A DNA stretch of 64,000 nucleotides from Pseudomonas viridiflava (lineage in GTDB: Bacteria > Pseudomonadota > Gammaproteobacteria > Pseudomonadales > Pseudomonadaceae): NCBI RefSeq assembly GCF_900591205.1, contig NZ_UUPU01000044.1, positions 58,210 to 122,209 on the forward strand. The letters run 5' to 3'. Of the stretch, positions 54,236 through 63,833 are shown piece after piece (position 1 is the first letter of the stretch; the number at the start of each line of letters is the position of its first letter). Below the pieces are notes generated by a model. It saw only the letters and a list, made by a program, of their open reading frames with translations. It searched no databases and was not told the DNA's origin. The translations under genes and the position numbers were made by a program.

Positions 54236-55010
54236 CGGTACTTTTCCAGCGCGCCATCAGCCGGCGCATGGCTTGCCAGACGTCAGCCTTACGCTGTGGC
54301 TCTTCCATTAATAATTCCAGGCCCGGCAGGGCCCATACCGAGCCCAGGCCCTCGACCTGCAGCTCGCGATTCCAGGCTTCGGCATTGGCTTGCCCGGCAA
54401 ACCGCACGGCAGGCAGGCCGATCAGCCACAGGCATACGCAGGGTTCGTCTTCCAGGCGTGCCGAGACAAAACCTTGTACAAAATCCCGCGCCGCTTCCGG
54501 GCCCTGGTCCATGTTGCCGCGTACCAGCAGTGGCCAGCGCACCGGGTCGCCGACGATTTGCGGGCTGTCGGGCAGGCCGGCGGCACGCAGCATGTCTTTT
54601 AGCAGCATGTAGGCCGGGTCGCGGGTCTGGAAGCGCTCGCCGGTGGGCAATTCCACCAGCAGCAGGCAGCGCCCGGCCCGCAGCAATTGCAGGGCAAAAC
54701 GCGGCGGCGGCACCACCGGGGCCTTGACCACCGGCGCGGTCTCTTCGACCACCACCGGTTTGGCCATGGGCGAGGGGCGCGGCACTTCGATCTTTGCTCG
54801 CTCCACCAGCGGGCGCGCTTCGGGCACTGGCTTGACCACGGCGACCGGCGCAGCCGCCTCCTCGCCCGACACCTCGAACGCCTCATAGGGCTCAAGCGCC
54901 TGCAGCAGCTCGGGCCGCGAGGGCGCGGCAAACGGCAGTTCGGTGCGGGGCAGCCAATTGACCACCTGCATGGCGGTCAAGTAAGCGCGACGTCGGGACT
55001 CGATAAGCAC
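54228..55010 (-). CDS. holD: Probable HolD-like psi subunit of DNA polymerase III (cryptic, extended)
   Basis: 260 residues. The N-terminus RRRAYLTAMQVVNWLPR resembles the start of E. coli psi, and the second half (LLLVELPTGERFQTRDPAYM; DDLRAAGL-like MLLKDMLRAAGLPDSPQ; DEPCVCLWLIGLPAVRF) would be the globular part. Between them is a Pro/Ala/Val-rich linker of about 70 residues (54760-54930). Position directly before rimI is that of holD. Pseudomonad psi has been reported as highly diverged. Commonly annotated as hypothetical or as a TonB-like energy transducer because of the Pro-rich linker, which lacks a membrane anchor here. Confidence 0.62.
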   Translation of the reverse strand: MLIESRRRAYLTAMQVVNWLPRTELPFAAPSRPELLQALEPYEAFEVSGEEAAAPVAVVKPVPEARPLVERAKIEVPRPSPMAKPVVVEETAPVVKAPVVPPPRFALQLLRAGRCLLLVELPTGERFQTRDPAYMLLKDMLRAAGLPDSPQIVGDPVRWPLLVRGNMDQGPEAARDFVQGFVSARLEDEPCVCLWLIGLPAVRFAGQANAEAWNRELQVEGLGSVWALPGLELLMEEPQRKADVWQAMRRLMARWKSTDE

Positions 55011-55158
55011 AGCTCGGCCACTTGTGGATAACTAAAGAGCGGGGATTCTACCGCTGTTCGGTAACAATCGCCCACTGCGCACTGACCGGCTGTGGATAAA
55101 TCCCGCGCCTGATGCAGTACAATCGCGACTTTTAATCGCCAACCAGCCGGCCATTCCG

Positions 55159-56436
55159 ATGATCGAACCCAAGCGCGTCTTGCGCGCCCTCGCCGAACAC
55201 TGGGCCCTGCTTGAGCCACTGTGCGAACACTTCGACCAAGGCACCCTGAGCCTGAGCGAGCTGCGCGCACAACTGGCGGCCCAACAACTGGACAGCACGC
55301 CCCAGGACATCACCAGCCTGCTGGACGTGTGGATTCGCCTGGATATCCTGGTGCCTGTCGCCAAGAGCCCGAACCGTTTCGAGCTCAACGCGCAGATCCA
55401 CGACTTCCTCGCCTATCTTCGCAAGGAGCACCGGCTTGGCCTGTGCCTGGAAATTGAAGCCTACCTGCGCCACCTCGAGCGCCTGGCCGGCTACATTCAG
55501 GACGCCTTCGACATCCGTGACGGCCACGACCTGGCCCGTCAACTGCGCCTGCTGGATATGCGCGTACGCGACGTACTGAAAAAACTCGCCAACGACGAAC
55601 AGGCCCTCGCCGCGGTGGCCGACCGCGCCAAGACCAGCGACCGGCAGATCCCGTTGCGCCAGCGTTACGCCGAAGTGCTGGCGACCTGGGACGAATACGT
55701 CGAACCGATGATCCAACTGGTAAACGCCGACGGCGCCTTCGAGCAAGGCGTGCGCAAGGTCGAGAATGTGCTGTTGCGCATGCTCACCGAGCAGCAACGC
55801 CTCGGCCACCTGGTGGACGACGACATGCTGCTGCGCACCCATGCGCGCATCCTCGAAATGCAGACCAGCGCGCAGCTGACCTTGCGTCACGCCCGCGAAC
55901 TGCTGCTGCCGCTGCGCGAAGAAGCGCGCCGGCACAACGCCGTGACCCGTGGCGCGGCGCTGGCTTTGTCGGCGATCCGCCGTAAAGGTCTGGACGCCGT
56001 GCCCCAAGCGGCAATGCCGATGTTCACACGGCCGCAAAGCACCTTCCTCGGCAGTGCCAGCCAGGTCGAGGCTTATGTGTATGCCCTGGCGAATTTCGAG
56101 CCAAAACCGGCGCGTTTCCCCAAGGCGCACAAATCCCACAAGGACGACGCCCAGCGTGCACCACGTACGGTCAAGGAAATGCTTGAGCGCTGCGAAGACG
56201 CACTGCCGATGCCGGACCTGATGACCTGGCTGCTGGAGCAGGAACCGGACGGCGCCACCGACGAATTGCTGTACTGGTTCTCACGGCTCTCGCGTGAAAA
56301 GCGCTTCAAGCGCGAACGCCTGGAACGCCGCGATTACCACACACACGAGCACCAGGTCAGCCTGCGCTCCTTCGCCCTGCTCCCGGCCGGCTCCGACGCC
56401 GCCGGGAATTCCGCGAGCACCCCCTATGCATCTTGA
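55159..56436 (+). CDS. mksF: MksF, kleisin-type subunit of MksBEF condensin
   Basis: 425 residues, with a winged-helix N-terminus (LSELRAQLAAQQLDSTPQDI) and a helical middle. As in MukF-like kleisins it should bridge the MksB heads. First gene of mksF-mksE-mksB; the next gene overlaps by 11 bp. Divergent from holD across 148 bp. Confidence 0.88.
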   Translation: MIEPKRVLRALAEHWALLEPLCEHFDQGTLSLSELRAQLAAQQLDSTPQDITSLLDVWIRLDILVPVAKSPNRFELNAQIHDFLAYLRKEHRLGLCLEIEAYLRHLERLAGYIQDAFDIRDGHDLARQLRLLDMRVRDVLKKLANDEQALAAVADRAKTSDRQIPLRQRYAEVLATWDEYVEPMIQLVNADGAFEQGVRKVENVLLRMLTEQQRLGHLVDDDMLLRTHARILEMQTSAQLTLRHARELLLPLREEARRHNAVTRGAALALSAIRRKGLDAVPQAAMPMFTRPQSTFLGSASQVEAYVYALANFEPKPARFPKAHKSHKDDAQRAPRTVKEMLERCEDALPMPDLMTWLLEQEPDGATDELLYWFSRLSREKRFKRERLERRDYHTHEHQVSLRSFALLPAGSDAAGNSASTPYAS

Positions 56437-57133
56437 TCTATCCGAACTGTCTCAGCTGGCGCCGATCTTTCGCGAGCTGTTCAAGGGTTACCACGTCAGC
56501 CGGCGCGACCCGGAACTGTACGCGCAACTGTCGAACTTCCAGGACCAGTACCGCACGCTGTTCAAAGCACTGGGCTTTGAGCTGGTGTGCGACACGCGGG
56601 GCTTCTACTACTTCGTGCCGGATTCCGCGATCGCCAGCGCGCAGGTGAACAAGACCGCCCAGCGCCTGGCGTTGTTCACCTTCATCATCGTCGAGCATCT
56701 GGCCGACCAGGGCCGCGACCCGATTGCCGTGCTCGACGGTGGCAGCCTGGGCCGCGATGAATTGCCGTCGCTGCTGGAAAAGTACCGCGACCTGTTTATC
56801 CAGGCCGAAGTACAGACCCAGGAAGAACTCGAAGAAAAAATCATGCGCCGCATGACCCAATTGGGTTTTGCCAGCGAAGACAGCGGCATTTATCGCTTCC
56901 TGCCGCCGATGCACCGTTTCCTCGACGTGTGCCTGTCGGTGCAGCAAGACCGCGACCTCGCGGCCAGCGTGCACAGCGTATTGCCATTGCCGGCGCCGGT
57001 GATCATCGACGAAGACAGCGACGAAAAACTGCTGAAGACCGATGACCCGCTGGACCTCAGCGACTTTGACGAAGAAAGCGAAGAAGACGCTCTGGCCCGC
57101 GCCATTGCCGAAGAACAGGAGACCGACGCATGA
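56426..57133 (+). CDS. mksE: MksE, kite-type subunit of MksBEF condensin
   Basis: 235 residues. Kite/MukE-like with two winged-helix units (about 1-90 and 90-190) and an acidic tail (DLSDFDEESEEDALARAIAE). ATG 56426 overlaps the mksF end; the longer frame from 56294 lies in mksF and is rejected. Overlaps mksB by 4 bp (ATGA). Confidence 0.88.
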   Translation: MHLDLSELSQLAPIFRELFKGYHVSRRDPELYAQLSNFQDQYRTLFKALGFELVCDTRGFYYFVPDSAIASAQVNKTAQRLALFTFIIVEHLADQGRDPIAVLDGGSLGRDELPSLLEKYRDLFIQAEVQTQEELEEKIMRRMTQLGFASEDSGIYRFLPPMHRFLDVCLSVQQDRDLAASVHSVLPLPAPVIIDEDSDEKLLKTDDPLDLSDFDEESEEDALARAIAEEQETDA

Positions 57134-59970
57134 GCAAGGAACGCTACGGCATCCGCCGCTTCGCCCTATTGAACACCGCCGGTTACAGTTTGGGCCTGTT
57201 CCCGCTGGAAGAGCCGCTGTCGGTGTATGGCGCGAACAACCTGGGTAAATCCGCGTCGATCAACGCCTTGCAGTTCCCGATTCTGGCGCGCATGTCGGAC
57301 ATGAGCTTCGGCAAGTACACCCTGGAGCAATCGCGGCGTTTCTACTTTGCCACCGACACCAGCTACATCCTCGTGGAAGTGTCCCTGCCCCACGGCCCGC
57401 ACGTGATCGGCGTGGTCGGGCGCGGCCCGGGCGGTGGTTTCGGTCACCAGTTCTTCGCCTATGCCGGCAAGCTGGACCTGGCGCATTACCAGAAAAACGA
57501 CACCTGCCTGCGTCAGAAAGAGCTGTTCACCAACCTCGAGCGCGAGGGCCTGAAAGCCTACGAACTCAAGCCGGATGAATTGCGCCGTTTGCTGGTGGGC
57601 GGCCACACGTCGATCCCGCTGGACCTGACTCTGATCCCGCTGCGTTCCACCAGCGAACAGAGCCTGAAGACTTTCCGTGCACTGTTTATCAACTTGCTGC
57701 ACATGCGCGAAATCACCGCGGCCAAGCTCAAGCAATTGTTCCTGGATGCGTTCGAGCACAGCTTGCGTTCGGGTAGCGTGGATTACATCGCCGCGTGCGA
57801 AGAAGCCTTCCGCGATGTGCGACGCATGGAACAGGACTACAACTCCCTGGTCGCCGCCGGGCCGTTGGTTGAGGCCCTGGCCAATGGCGTTCGCCTGCGC
57901 GACGTGTTGCGCGGCAAATTACATCGCCTGTCGCCGCTGCTGGATTCGTTGCTGGGCACCTGGTCGGACTATGCCAGTGCACGCAAGGAAGAGCTGACCA
58001 TCCAGGCCGAGCATTACCGCAACGAGCAGGACGCGCTGCAAAACGACCAGCGTGGCGGCACCCAGGAGCTGATGCGCCTGGAGCGGGAAATCAGCGGCAT
58101 CCAGCGTTGGCTGGGCGAGCTGTCGGTGCTCAAGCATCGCTTTGCGCTGGTGAATGACGTGAAGGTTCTGGAGCAGCAACTGCTGGCGGCCAAGGATGCT
58201 CACGATGAATTGGCCGGCGCTCTGGCGCAATCGCGGCAGTTCAGCGCCGAGGACCTGGATGAGCGCCTGCGCGACCTGGAAAAGCGCCTGAAGTCGGTCA
58301 AGCAACAACTCGACCACGCGGACAACAACAGCTACGCCAAACTGCGCGAAGAATTCTCACAGCAGGATGTCGAGCGCCTGATGCGTCTGTTCAACAGTTC
58401 GTTGTTCAGCCTGCCATTGGGCGAGCATGGCATCACGCTGGATGAGGACGGCCAGTGGGTCAAATCCCTGGAGCAGATCCTCGACGGCTTCAAAGGCGAG
58501 CGCTTTGAAGTGCCGGGGCTGTCCATCGACATCTCCCACATCGAGCCTCCGGCATTGCAGGCGCTGGCGGATCGCGCCGCGTTGCGCGACCAGAAAGAGC
58601 GCCTGGAAAAAGAACTCAAGCAGCTCAAGACTCAGCAGGCGGTAGCCTCTGACCGTGCCGCGAGCAAGACCCAGACCGAGGCGCTGTACCAGCAGGTGCT
58701 GGATGCGCAAAAAGCCCTGGAAGATTTCCGTCGCGCCCAAACCCTGAGCGCCGAAGAAGGCGAGAAGCTGGAGAACCTGGCGCAGATGGAAGCCGCGCAG
58801 GACGAACTGAAGCGCTCCAGCGATGCGTTCACCGAGCGCGTCCAGCAACTGTCGGCCAAGCTGCAACTGGTCGGCCGGCAGATCGGCGATATGGAGGCCA
58901 AGCAACGCACCCTGGATGACGCGCTGCGCCGTCGTCAGTTGCTGCCGGCAGACCTGCCGTTCGGCACGCCGTTCATGGACCCGGTCGACGATTCCATGGA
59001 CAACCTGCTGCCGCTGCTCAATGACTACCAGGACAGCTGGCAAGGCTTGCTGCGTGCCGATGGCCAGATCGAAGCGCTGTACGCCCAGGTGCGCCTCAAG
59101 GGCGTGGCCAAATTCGACAGCGAGGATGACGTGGAGCGTCGCCTGCAGCTGCTGATCAACGCCTATGCACACCGTACCGATGAAGCCCTGACTCTCGGCA
59201 AGGCGCGCCGTGCGGCGGTCACCGACATCGCACGGACCCTGCGCAATATCCGCAGCGACTACGACAGCCTTGAGCATCAGCTGGCGCTGTTCAACCGCGA
59301 AATCAACAAGCGCCAGGTGTCCAACCTGCAAAGCTTCCGCATCGTGCTGGCGCCGAATAAGGAAGCCCTCAAGCATATCGACCAGATCATTCACAGTGCC
59401 GGTCAGTATGAAGAAGGCGAAACCCTGTCGGTGTTCGACCTCAGCCAGAGTGCCGAGCAGGACAACAAGAACGAAGAGGCCAAGGAATACCTGGCCCGCC
59501 TGGTGGCCGCCAACCATAACCAGTTGGGCCTCAAGGATCTGTTCGAACTGGCCTTCGAAATCACCAAGGTGCATGGCCAGCCGGTGATCCACACCGACAT
59601 TGATGGCGCGGCGTCCAACGGCACCACCATGACCATCAAGGCACTGACCAACATGTACTTGTTGCTGCACTTGATGGATCGCGACCAGGCCGGGCGTGTG
59701 CGCTTGCCGTACTACCTCGATGAGGCCGCGGATATCGACGAGAAGAACCAGGCCGCCCTGCTGGAGACCAGTTTGCAACTGGGCTTTGTGCCGATCCTGG
59801 CCAGTGTGAAGCCGCAGGTGTCCGCTCAGGTGGCAATCGACCTGGAAGGCGGCAGCGGGCCGAATGGTATCTACATTGATGAGGCGGACTGGAAGTACAT
59901 TCGTCGCCATGATGGGGTGAAAGCCACGGTGAATGTACAGGCGGACGAGCCGGAGTTGGATGAGGTTTGA
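57130..59970 (+). CDS. mksB: MksB, SMC-like ATPase of MksBEF condensin
   Basis: 946 residues. N-terminal Walker A GANNLGKSASINALQF (residues about 36-51), two long coiled coils (residues about 290-420 and 480-640) around a short hinge, and the C-terminal Walker B LPYYLDEAADIDEKNQAALL. The complex compacts and segregates chromosomes. The length matches P. aeruginosa MksB as I remember it. No mksG follows. Confidence 0.92.
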   Translation: MSKERYGIRRFALLNTAGYSLGLFPLEEPLSVYGANNLGKSASINALQFPILARMSDMSFGKYTLEQSRRFYFATDTSYILVEVSLPHGPHVIGVVGRGPGGGFGHQFFAYAGKLDLAHYQKNDTCLRQKELFTNLEREGLKAYELKPDELRRLLVGGHTSIPLDLTLIPLRSTSEQSLKTFRALFINLLHMREITAAKLKQLFLDAFEHSLRSGSVDYIAACEEAFRDVRRMEQDYNSLVAAGPLVEALANGVRLRDVLRGKLHRLSPLLDSLLGTWSDYASARKEELTIQAEHYRNEQDALQNDQRGGTQELMRLEREISGIQRWLGELSVLKHRFALVNDVKVLEQQLLAAKDAHDELAGALAQSRQFSAEDLDERLRDLEKRLKSVKQQLDHADNNSYAKLREEFSQQDVERLMRLFNSSLFSLPLGEHGITLDEDGQWVKSLEQILDGFKGERFEVPGLSIDISHIEPPALQALADRAALRDQKERLEKELKQLKTQQAVASDRAASKTQTEALYQQVLDAQKALEDFRRAQTLSAEEGEKLENLAQMEAAQDELKRSSDAFTERVQQLSAKLQLVGRQIGDMEAKQRTLDDALRRRQLLPADLPFGTPFMDPVDDSMDNLLPLLNDYQDSWQGLLRADGQIEALYAQVRLKGVAKFDSEDDVERRLQLLINAYAHRTDEALTLGKARRAAVTDIARTLRNIRSDYDSLEHQLALFNREINKRQVSNLQSFRIVLAPNKEALKHIDQIIHSAGQYEEGETLSVFDLSQSAEQDNKNEEAKEYLARLVAANHNQLGLKDLFELAFEITKVHGQPVIHTDIDGAASNGTTMTIKALTNMYLLLHLMDRDQAGRVRLPYYLDEAADIDEKNQAALLETSLQLGFVPILASVKPQVSAQVAIDLEGGSGPNGIYIDEADWKYIRRHDGVKATVNVQADEPELDEV

Positions 59971-59988
59971 TCGGCTGTACTGAAATGT

Positions 59989-60024
59989 AAAAAGGCCGCG
60001 ATCTTCTGGATCGCGGCCTTTTTT
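59989..60024 (+). terminator. Rho-independent terminator of mksFEB
   Basis: 13-bp stem (AAAGGCCGCGATC with GATCGCGGCCTTT, 59991-60003 and 60009-60021) and flanking A and T runs. It may act in both directions. Confidence 0.92.
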
Positions 60025-60057
60025 ATGGCTTTGGAATTTGCAGTGTTTTTGAGGGCC

Positions 60058-60148
60058 TCATCGCGGGCAAGCCCGCTCCCACATTTGGAATGCATTCTTC
60101 CTGAAAATGCATGTCCCTTGTGGGAGCCGGGCTTGCCCGCGATGGCGC
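60058..60148. repeat. REPIN (inverted pair of REP sequences)
   Basis: Arms TCATCGCGGGCAAGCCCGCT.. and ..AGCCGGGCTTGCCCGCGATG carry the same REP core as 53667-53754 but face the other way round. The spacer (about 33 bp) differs. It lies between mksB and the PqiB-type gene. Confidence 0.9.
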
Positions 60149-60156
60149 GACTCGGT

Positions 60157-62460
60157 CTATTTGCCGAGCGGAATCTTAGGCGCCCACGTCAGCCACTCAT
60201 CCTCAAACTTGTCGAACAAGGGGAACGTTTGCTGTGGGCGAGCGGCGTTACCCATGCGCTCGCCGTCCGGCGTGGCGAAGGCGATACCACCGGCGACCAG
60301 GGTTTCCAGGGATTCGGTACGCACCGTCGCCCCCTTGAACAGGCCGAAGTCCAGGCCAAAACCACTGGTGTTCCAGAAACGGCTGCCACCGCGCACCAAC
60401 GGCGCGTATTTAGGCTCGATCAGGATGTGGATCAGCACGCGGTCGGCGGTCTGCCCTAACTCGTAGCCGGTGACCTTACCCACGGTGACTTCACGGTAGG
60501 TAACCGGTACGCCTTCCTTCAGCGAACCACGGCGCGCAGCGCTGAGTACCAGACTCAGACCTGCCTCCTGGTGGGCGGCTTCGGGTGGTTGGTCCAGGGC
60601 GACAAAACTCTTCTGGGGCCCGGCATTTTTCGCCGCTGGCTGCACTTCGATGTATTGCCCGGTAACCAGGGTTTCGAGATTGGCGGTTTTCATCAGGCCC
60701 AGCTCAGGCTTGACTACCCAGAACTGGCTGCCAGCACGTGCAATGCGGTCGGCGACCTGGGTAATGCGTGCACTGAGCAGCACCGACTGCATATCGGCAC
60801 TCAGGTCGACGCTTTCGATCTTGCCCACATCCAAGCCTTTGAAACGCACCGGAGTGCCGGGGCGCATGCCGTCGGCGCGGTCGACCTTGATCGTCACCAG
60901 CGTGCCGTGTTGGTTGGCGGCCTCGCGGTCGGCAAACAGACGGAAACGCGGGATACGCTTTTTCAACGGCACGTTCGGCTCTGGGGTTTCAAAGGCAATA
61001 CCGCCGGCCATCAGGCTCGCCAGGGACTCACTTTTTACCTGGATGCCACCGGTGAGACCACCCGTCAGGGTGACGCCGCTGGCATTCCAGAAACGCGTCG
61101 AGCCGTTGACCAGGTTTTCGTATTCCTTCTCGATATGAACGCCGATCACCAGCTGTTTGTTTTTGCGCGAGAACTGGTAGCTCTGTACCGAGCCGACTTT
61201 GACCTGCTTGTAGAGGATCGGGCTGCCGACATCCAGAGAGCCGAGATTGTCGGTGAACAGCACCATGTGCAGGCCCGGGGAGCGCAGGTCAAGCGGTGGC
61301 GCCTTGGCACGTGCCACGAACTCGCGCTGCGGGGCGCTGCCTTTGTCGCCGGGGCGAATGGCGATGTAGTTACCTTTAACCAAGGCTTCGAGGCCCGTGA
61401 TACCGGCCAGGGAGATCGAGGGTTTGACCACCCAGAACTGGGTGTCCTGCACCAGGTAATCTTCGGCCAAAGGGTCGAGGGTCAGCTCGGCGTTGGCGCT
61501 GGACAGATCCGGGTCAATCTTCAAGGTTTTCAGGCTGCCGACCTGGATGCCTTTGTACATGACCGGCGTGCGCCCGGCCTGCAGACCTTCGAAGTCAGTC
61601 AGTTTGACCTTGACTCTGATACCCGCAGCGGCGGCGTCAAAATCTTCGTAAAGACGGAACGGCAGGCTAGGGTCGGTCGGCGGGCTGTCCTTGCGATTCT
61701 CCGGCGTGGCGAAAGCGATACCGCCGGCGACGATGCTGGAGAGGGATTCACTGCGTACTTTCACTCCGGACAGGTTGGCGTCGATGCTGATGCCGCTGGC
61801 GTTCCAGAAACGTGTGTGTTTGCGCACCAGATTGGCGTAGGTCGGTTCGATATAGACCTTGATCTCAACCGTACTCTGGTCTTCGGAGAGCAGGTAGCTT
61901 TTGACTTGACCAACCTGGATCTGTTTGTAGAACACCGGGCTGCCACGGTTCAGCGAGCCGAGCCGATCAGCCTTTATGGTGAGGTGCAGGCCGGGTTTGG
62001 CATCAGACAAAGGCGGCTCTTCGGAGAGCGCCTTGAATTTGCGAGTGGGTTCACCGTCACCCGGGCTGGCGGCAATGTAGTTACCCGACACCAGGGTTTC
62101 CAGGCCGGTGATACCGGCCAGGCTGACACTCGGCTTGACCAGCCAGAAGCGCGTATTGGTCTTGAGGTATTGGTCGACGTCCTTGTTCATCTCGATGGTG
62201 GCGATCACCCCGCGATTGCTGCCCTCATCGTCCAGGGCCAGGGCTTTGACCTTGCCCACGGGCATGCCTTTGTAGACCACCTCGGTTTTATTGACCTGGA
62301 TACCCTCGCCGCTTTCAAAGCGGACCTGGATCTCGATGCCCTGCTGGGAATAGGCGCGCCACCCCAGCCAGCCGCCGATAATCAGCGCAATCAGGGGCAA
62401 CACCCAAATTGCCGACCAGTTGGAGGCCGGGCGGGTTTTAGCTTTTGGCAAATCACTCAT
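60157..62460 (-). CDS. pqiB: PqiB/LetB-type MCE protein with six MCE domains
   Basis: 767 residues, one N-terminal membrane anchor (AIWVLPLIALIIGGWLGW) and six repeated MCE units, seen by the recurring VYKGMPVGKV-like motif: FESGEGIQVNKTEVVYKGMP, LGSLNRGSPVFYKQIQVGQV, LQAGRTPVMYKGIQVGSL, LGSLDVGSPILYKQVKVGSV, MRPGTPVRFKGLDVGKI and LKEGVPVTYREVTVGKV. Forms a periplasmic tube moving lipid between membranes. E. coli PqiB has three and LetB seven units, so this is intermediate. Last gene of the three-gene operon; 8-bp overlap with the LetA-like gene. Confidence 0.9.
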   Translation of the reverse strand: MSDLPKAKTRPASNWSAIWVLPLIALIIGGWLGWRAYSQQGIEIQVRFESGEGIQVNKTEVVYKGMPVGKVKALALDDEGSNRGVIATIEMNKDVDQYLKTNTRFWLVKPSVSLAGITGLETLVSGNYIAASPGDGEPTRKFKALSEEPPLSDAKPGLHLTIKADRLGSLNRGSPVFYKQIQVGQVKSYLLSEDQSTVEIKVYIEPTYANLVRKHTRFWNASGISIDANLSGVKVRSESLSSIVAGGIAFATPENRKDSPPTDPSLPFRLYEDFDAAAAGIRVKVKLTDFEGLQAGRTPVMYKGIQVGSLKTLKIDPDLSSANAELTLDPLAEDYLVQDTQFWVVKPSISLAGITGLEALVKGNYIAIRPGDKGSAPQREFVARAKAPPLDLRSPGLHMVLFTDNLGSLDVGSPILYKQVKVGSVQSYQFSRKNKQLVIGVHIEKEYENLVNGSTRFWNASGVTLTGGLTGGIQVKSESLASLMAGGIAFETPEPNVPLKKRIPRFRLFADREAANQHGTLVTIKVDRADGMRPGTPVRFKGLDVGKIESVDLSADMQSVLLSARITQVADRIARAGSQFWVVKPELGLMKTANLETLVTGQYIEVQPAAKNAGPQKSFVALDQPPEAAHQEAGLSLVLSAARRGSLKEGVPVTYREVTVGKVTGYELGQTADRVLIHILIEPKYAPLVRGGSRFWNTSGFGLDFGLFKGATVRTESLETLVAGGIAFATPDGERMGNAARPQQTFPLFDKFEDEWLTWAPKIPLGK

Positions 62461-63076
62461 GGTCGTCGTCCGACTCCGTGTTATCCCAAATCAGTCGGGG
62501 ATCGAAAGTTACTGCGGCAAGCATCGTCAAGATGACCACACTGGCGAACGCCGCAGCGCCGAGGTTGGCCTCGACACTGGCAAGTCGCCCAAAGTTTACA
62601 ACCGCCACCAGAATGGCGATCACGAAGATATCCAGCATGGACCAGCGGCCAATGAATTCGATAAAACGGTACATCACAATGCGTTGTTGCGCGGACAACG
62701 GCTGATGACGCTGCACCGAGAACAGTAGCAGACCAATGCCCACCAGCTTGAAGGTCGGCACCAGGATGCTGGCGATGAACACGACCGCGGCAATCGGGAA
62801 CATGCCGTGCTGCACCAGTTGGATCACCCCGGCCATGATGGTACTGGGGTCGCCCTGACCAAGGGAGTTGATAGTCATAATGGGTAACAAATTGGCCGGG
62901 ATATACAGAATGGCCGCCGTGATCAACAACGCCCAGGTGCGGGTGAGGCTGTTAGGGCGGCGGGCATGGATCAGCGCGCCGCAACGGGTACAGATTTGCT
63001 CATCGGTATCCGGCTCTTGTTTGTTCAACTCGTGGCATTCGGTACAAATCAGAATGCCTGCATCAATCGCCCGCAT
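62453..63076 (-). CDS. LetA/PqiA-type membrane protein, C-terminal half equivalent
   Basis: 207 residues. A zinc-ribbon pair (CTECHELNKQEPDTDEQICTRC) is followed by four membrane helices (LLITAAILYIPANLLPIMTI first). Together with the next upstream gene it matches E. coli LetA/PqiA, which carries two such halves. ATG 63076 has AGGAGAGG about 9 bases upstream; ATG 63082 is too close to it. Confidence 0.9.
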   Translation of the reverse strand: MRAIDAGILICTECHELNKQEPDTDEQICTRCGALIHARRPNSLTRTWALLITAAILYIPANLLPIMTINSLGQGDPSTIMAGVIQLVQHGMFPIAAVVFIASILVPTFKLVGIGLLLFSVQRHQPLSAQQRIVMYRFIEFIGRWSMLDIFVIAILVAVVNFGRLASVEANLGAAAFASVVILTMLAAVTFDPRLIWDNTESDDDHE

Positions 63077-63722
63077 GATCATCCTCTCCTGACAGCGCTT
63101 GCCAGATCTGGTGGGGCGACATCACCACCTCAAGCAGTACCTGAACCATTAATAGACTCACGAAGCAAACCAGCCCCAGGCCGATCGTGATGGAGGCCAT
63201 GTCGGCGAGTTTTACGATCGCCACCAGTACGCCCATCAGGTAGACCTCCAACATCCCCCAATCCTTCATGTGATGGTAGATGCGGTACAACAACAGTCCA
63301 TAGCTGCGGCCGATCTTCCAGCGGATGCTGAGCAGTACGGCCAGTTGGCAGAGCAATTTGAGCAGGGGAATCCCCATGCTGCACAGGAACACAACGGCGG
63401 CGACGCCTTGCATACCGGTATCAAACAGGCCAACGACGCCACTCCACACGGTGTCCTCCGAGGACTGCCCGAGTAGATTGAGCTGCATGATGGGCAAAAA
63501 GTTCGCGGGGATGTACAGCAATAGTGCAGCGAGTACCAAGGCGAGGCTGCGCTCAACGACATTGTGGCGGTGAGCGTACAGCTCGTAACCGCAACGCGGG
63601 CATTGGGCCTTTTCGCCGAGGGCGAGCGTTGGTTTGCGCATCAGCAAGTCACACTCATGGCACGCCACCAGATCGTCCAGTGGTAAATCTGACACCTGGA
63701 GGGCATCAACCGGATCGGGCAT
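63063..63722 (-). CDS. LetA/PqiA-type membrane protein, N-terminal half equivalent
   Basis: 219 residues. Zinc ribbon (CHECDLLMRKPTLALGEKAQ, then CPRCG) and four membrane helices (ALLLYIPANFLPIMQLNLLG first). First gene of the operon with the other LetA half (14-bp overlap with the chosen start) and the PqiB/LetB gene; the three should form one lipid-transport complex. Confidence 0.9.
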   Translation of the reverse strand: MPDPVDALQVSDLPLDDLVACHECDLLMRKPTLALGEKAQCPRCGYELYAHRHNVVERSLALVLAALLLYIPANFLPIMQLNLLGQSSEDTVWSGVVGLFDTGMQGVAAVVFLCSMGIPLLKLLCQLAVLLSIRWKIGRSYGLLLYRIYHHMKDWGMLEVYLMGVLVAIVKLADMASITIGLGLVCFVSLLMVQVLLEVVMSPHQIWQALSGEDDHAGD

Positions 63723-63833
63723 AAATAGGGCTCGAACTCTAAAAAGGTTAGGTGCCTATTCTAGTGGTCTGGTTCAGAAATAACTGTGCAAATTTGTCGG
63801 CGGATTCGACGCTGTTTGGGTTTCTGACCGCCC

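Noticed and set aside
55159..59970. mksFEB as a Wadjet plasmid-defence system
   Set aside because: No JetD/MksG nuclease gene; a terminator follows mksB directly.
60571..62535. A 654-residue plus-strand frame opposite the PqiB/LetB gene
   Set aside because: The opposite strand has six recognisable MCE domains, so this frame is a by-product.
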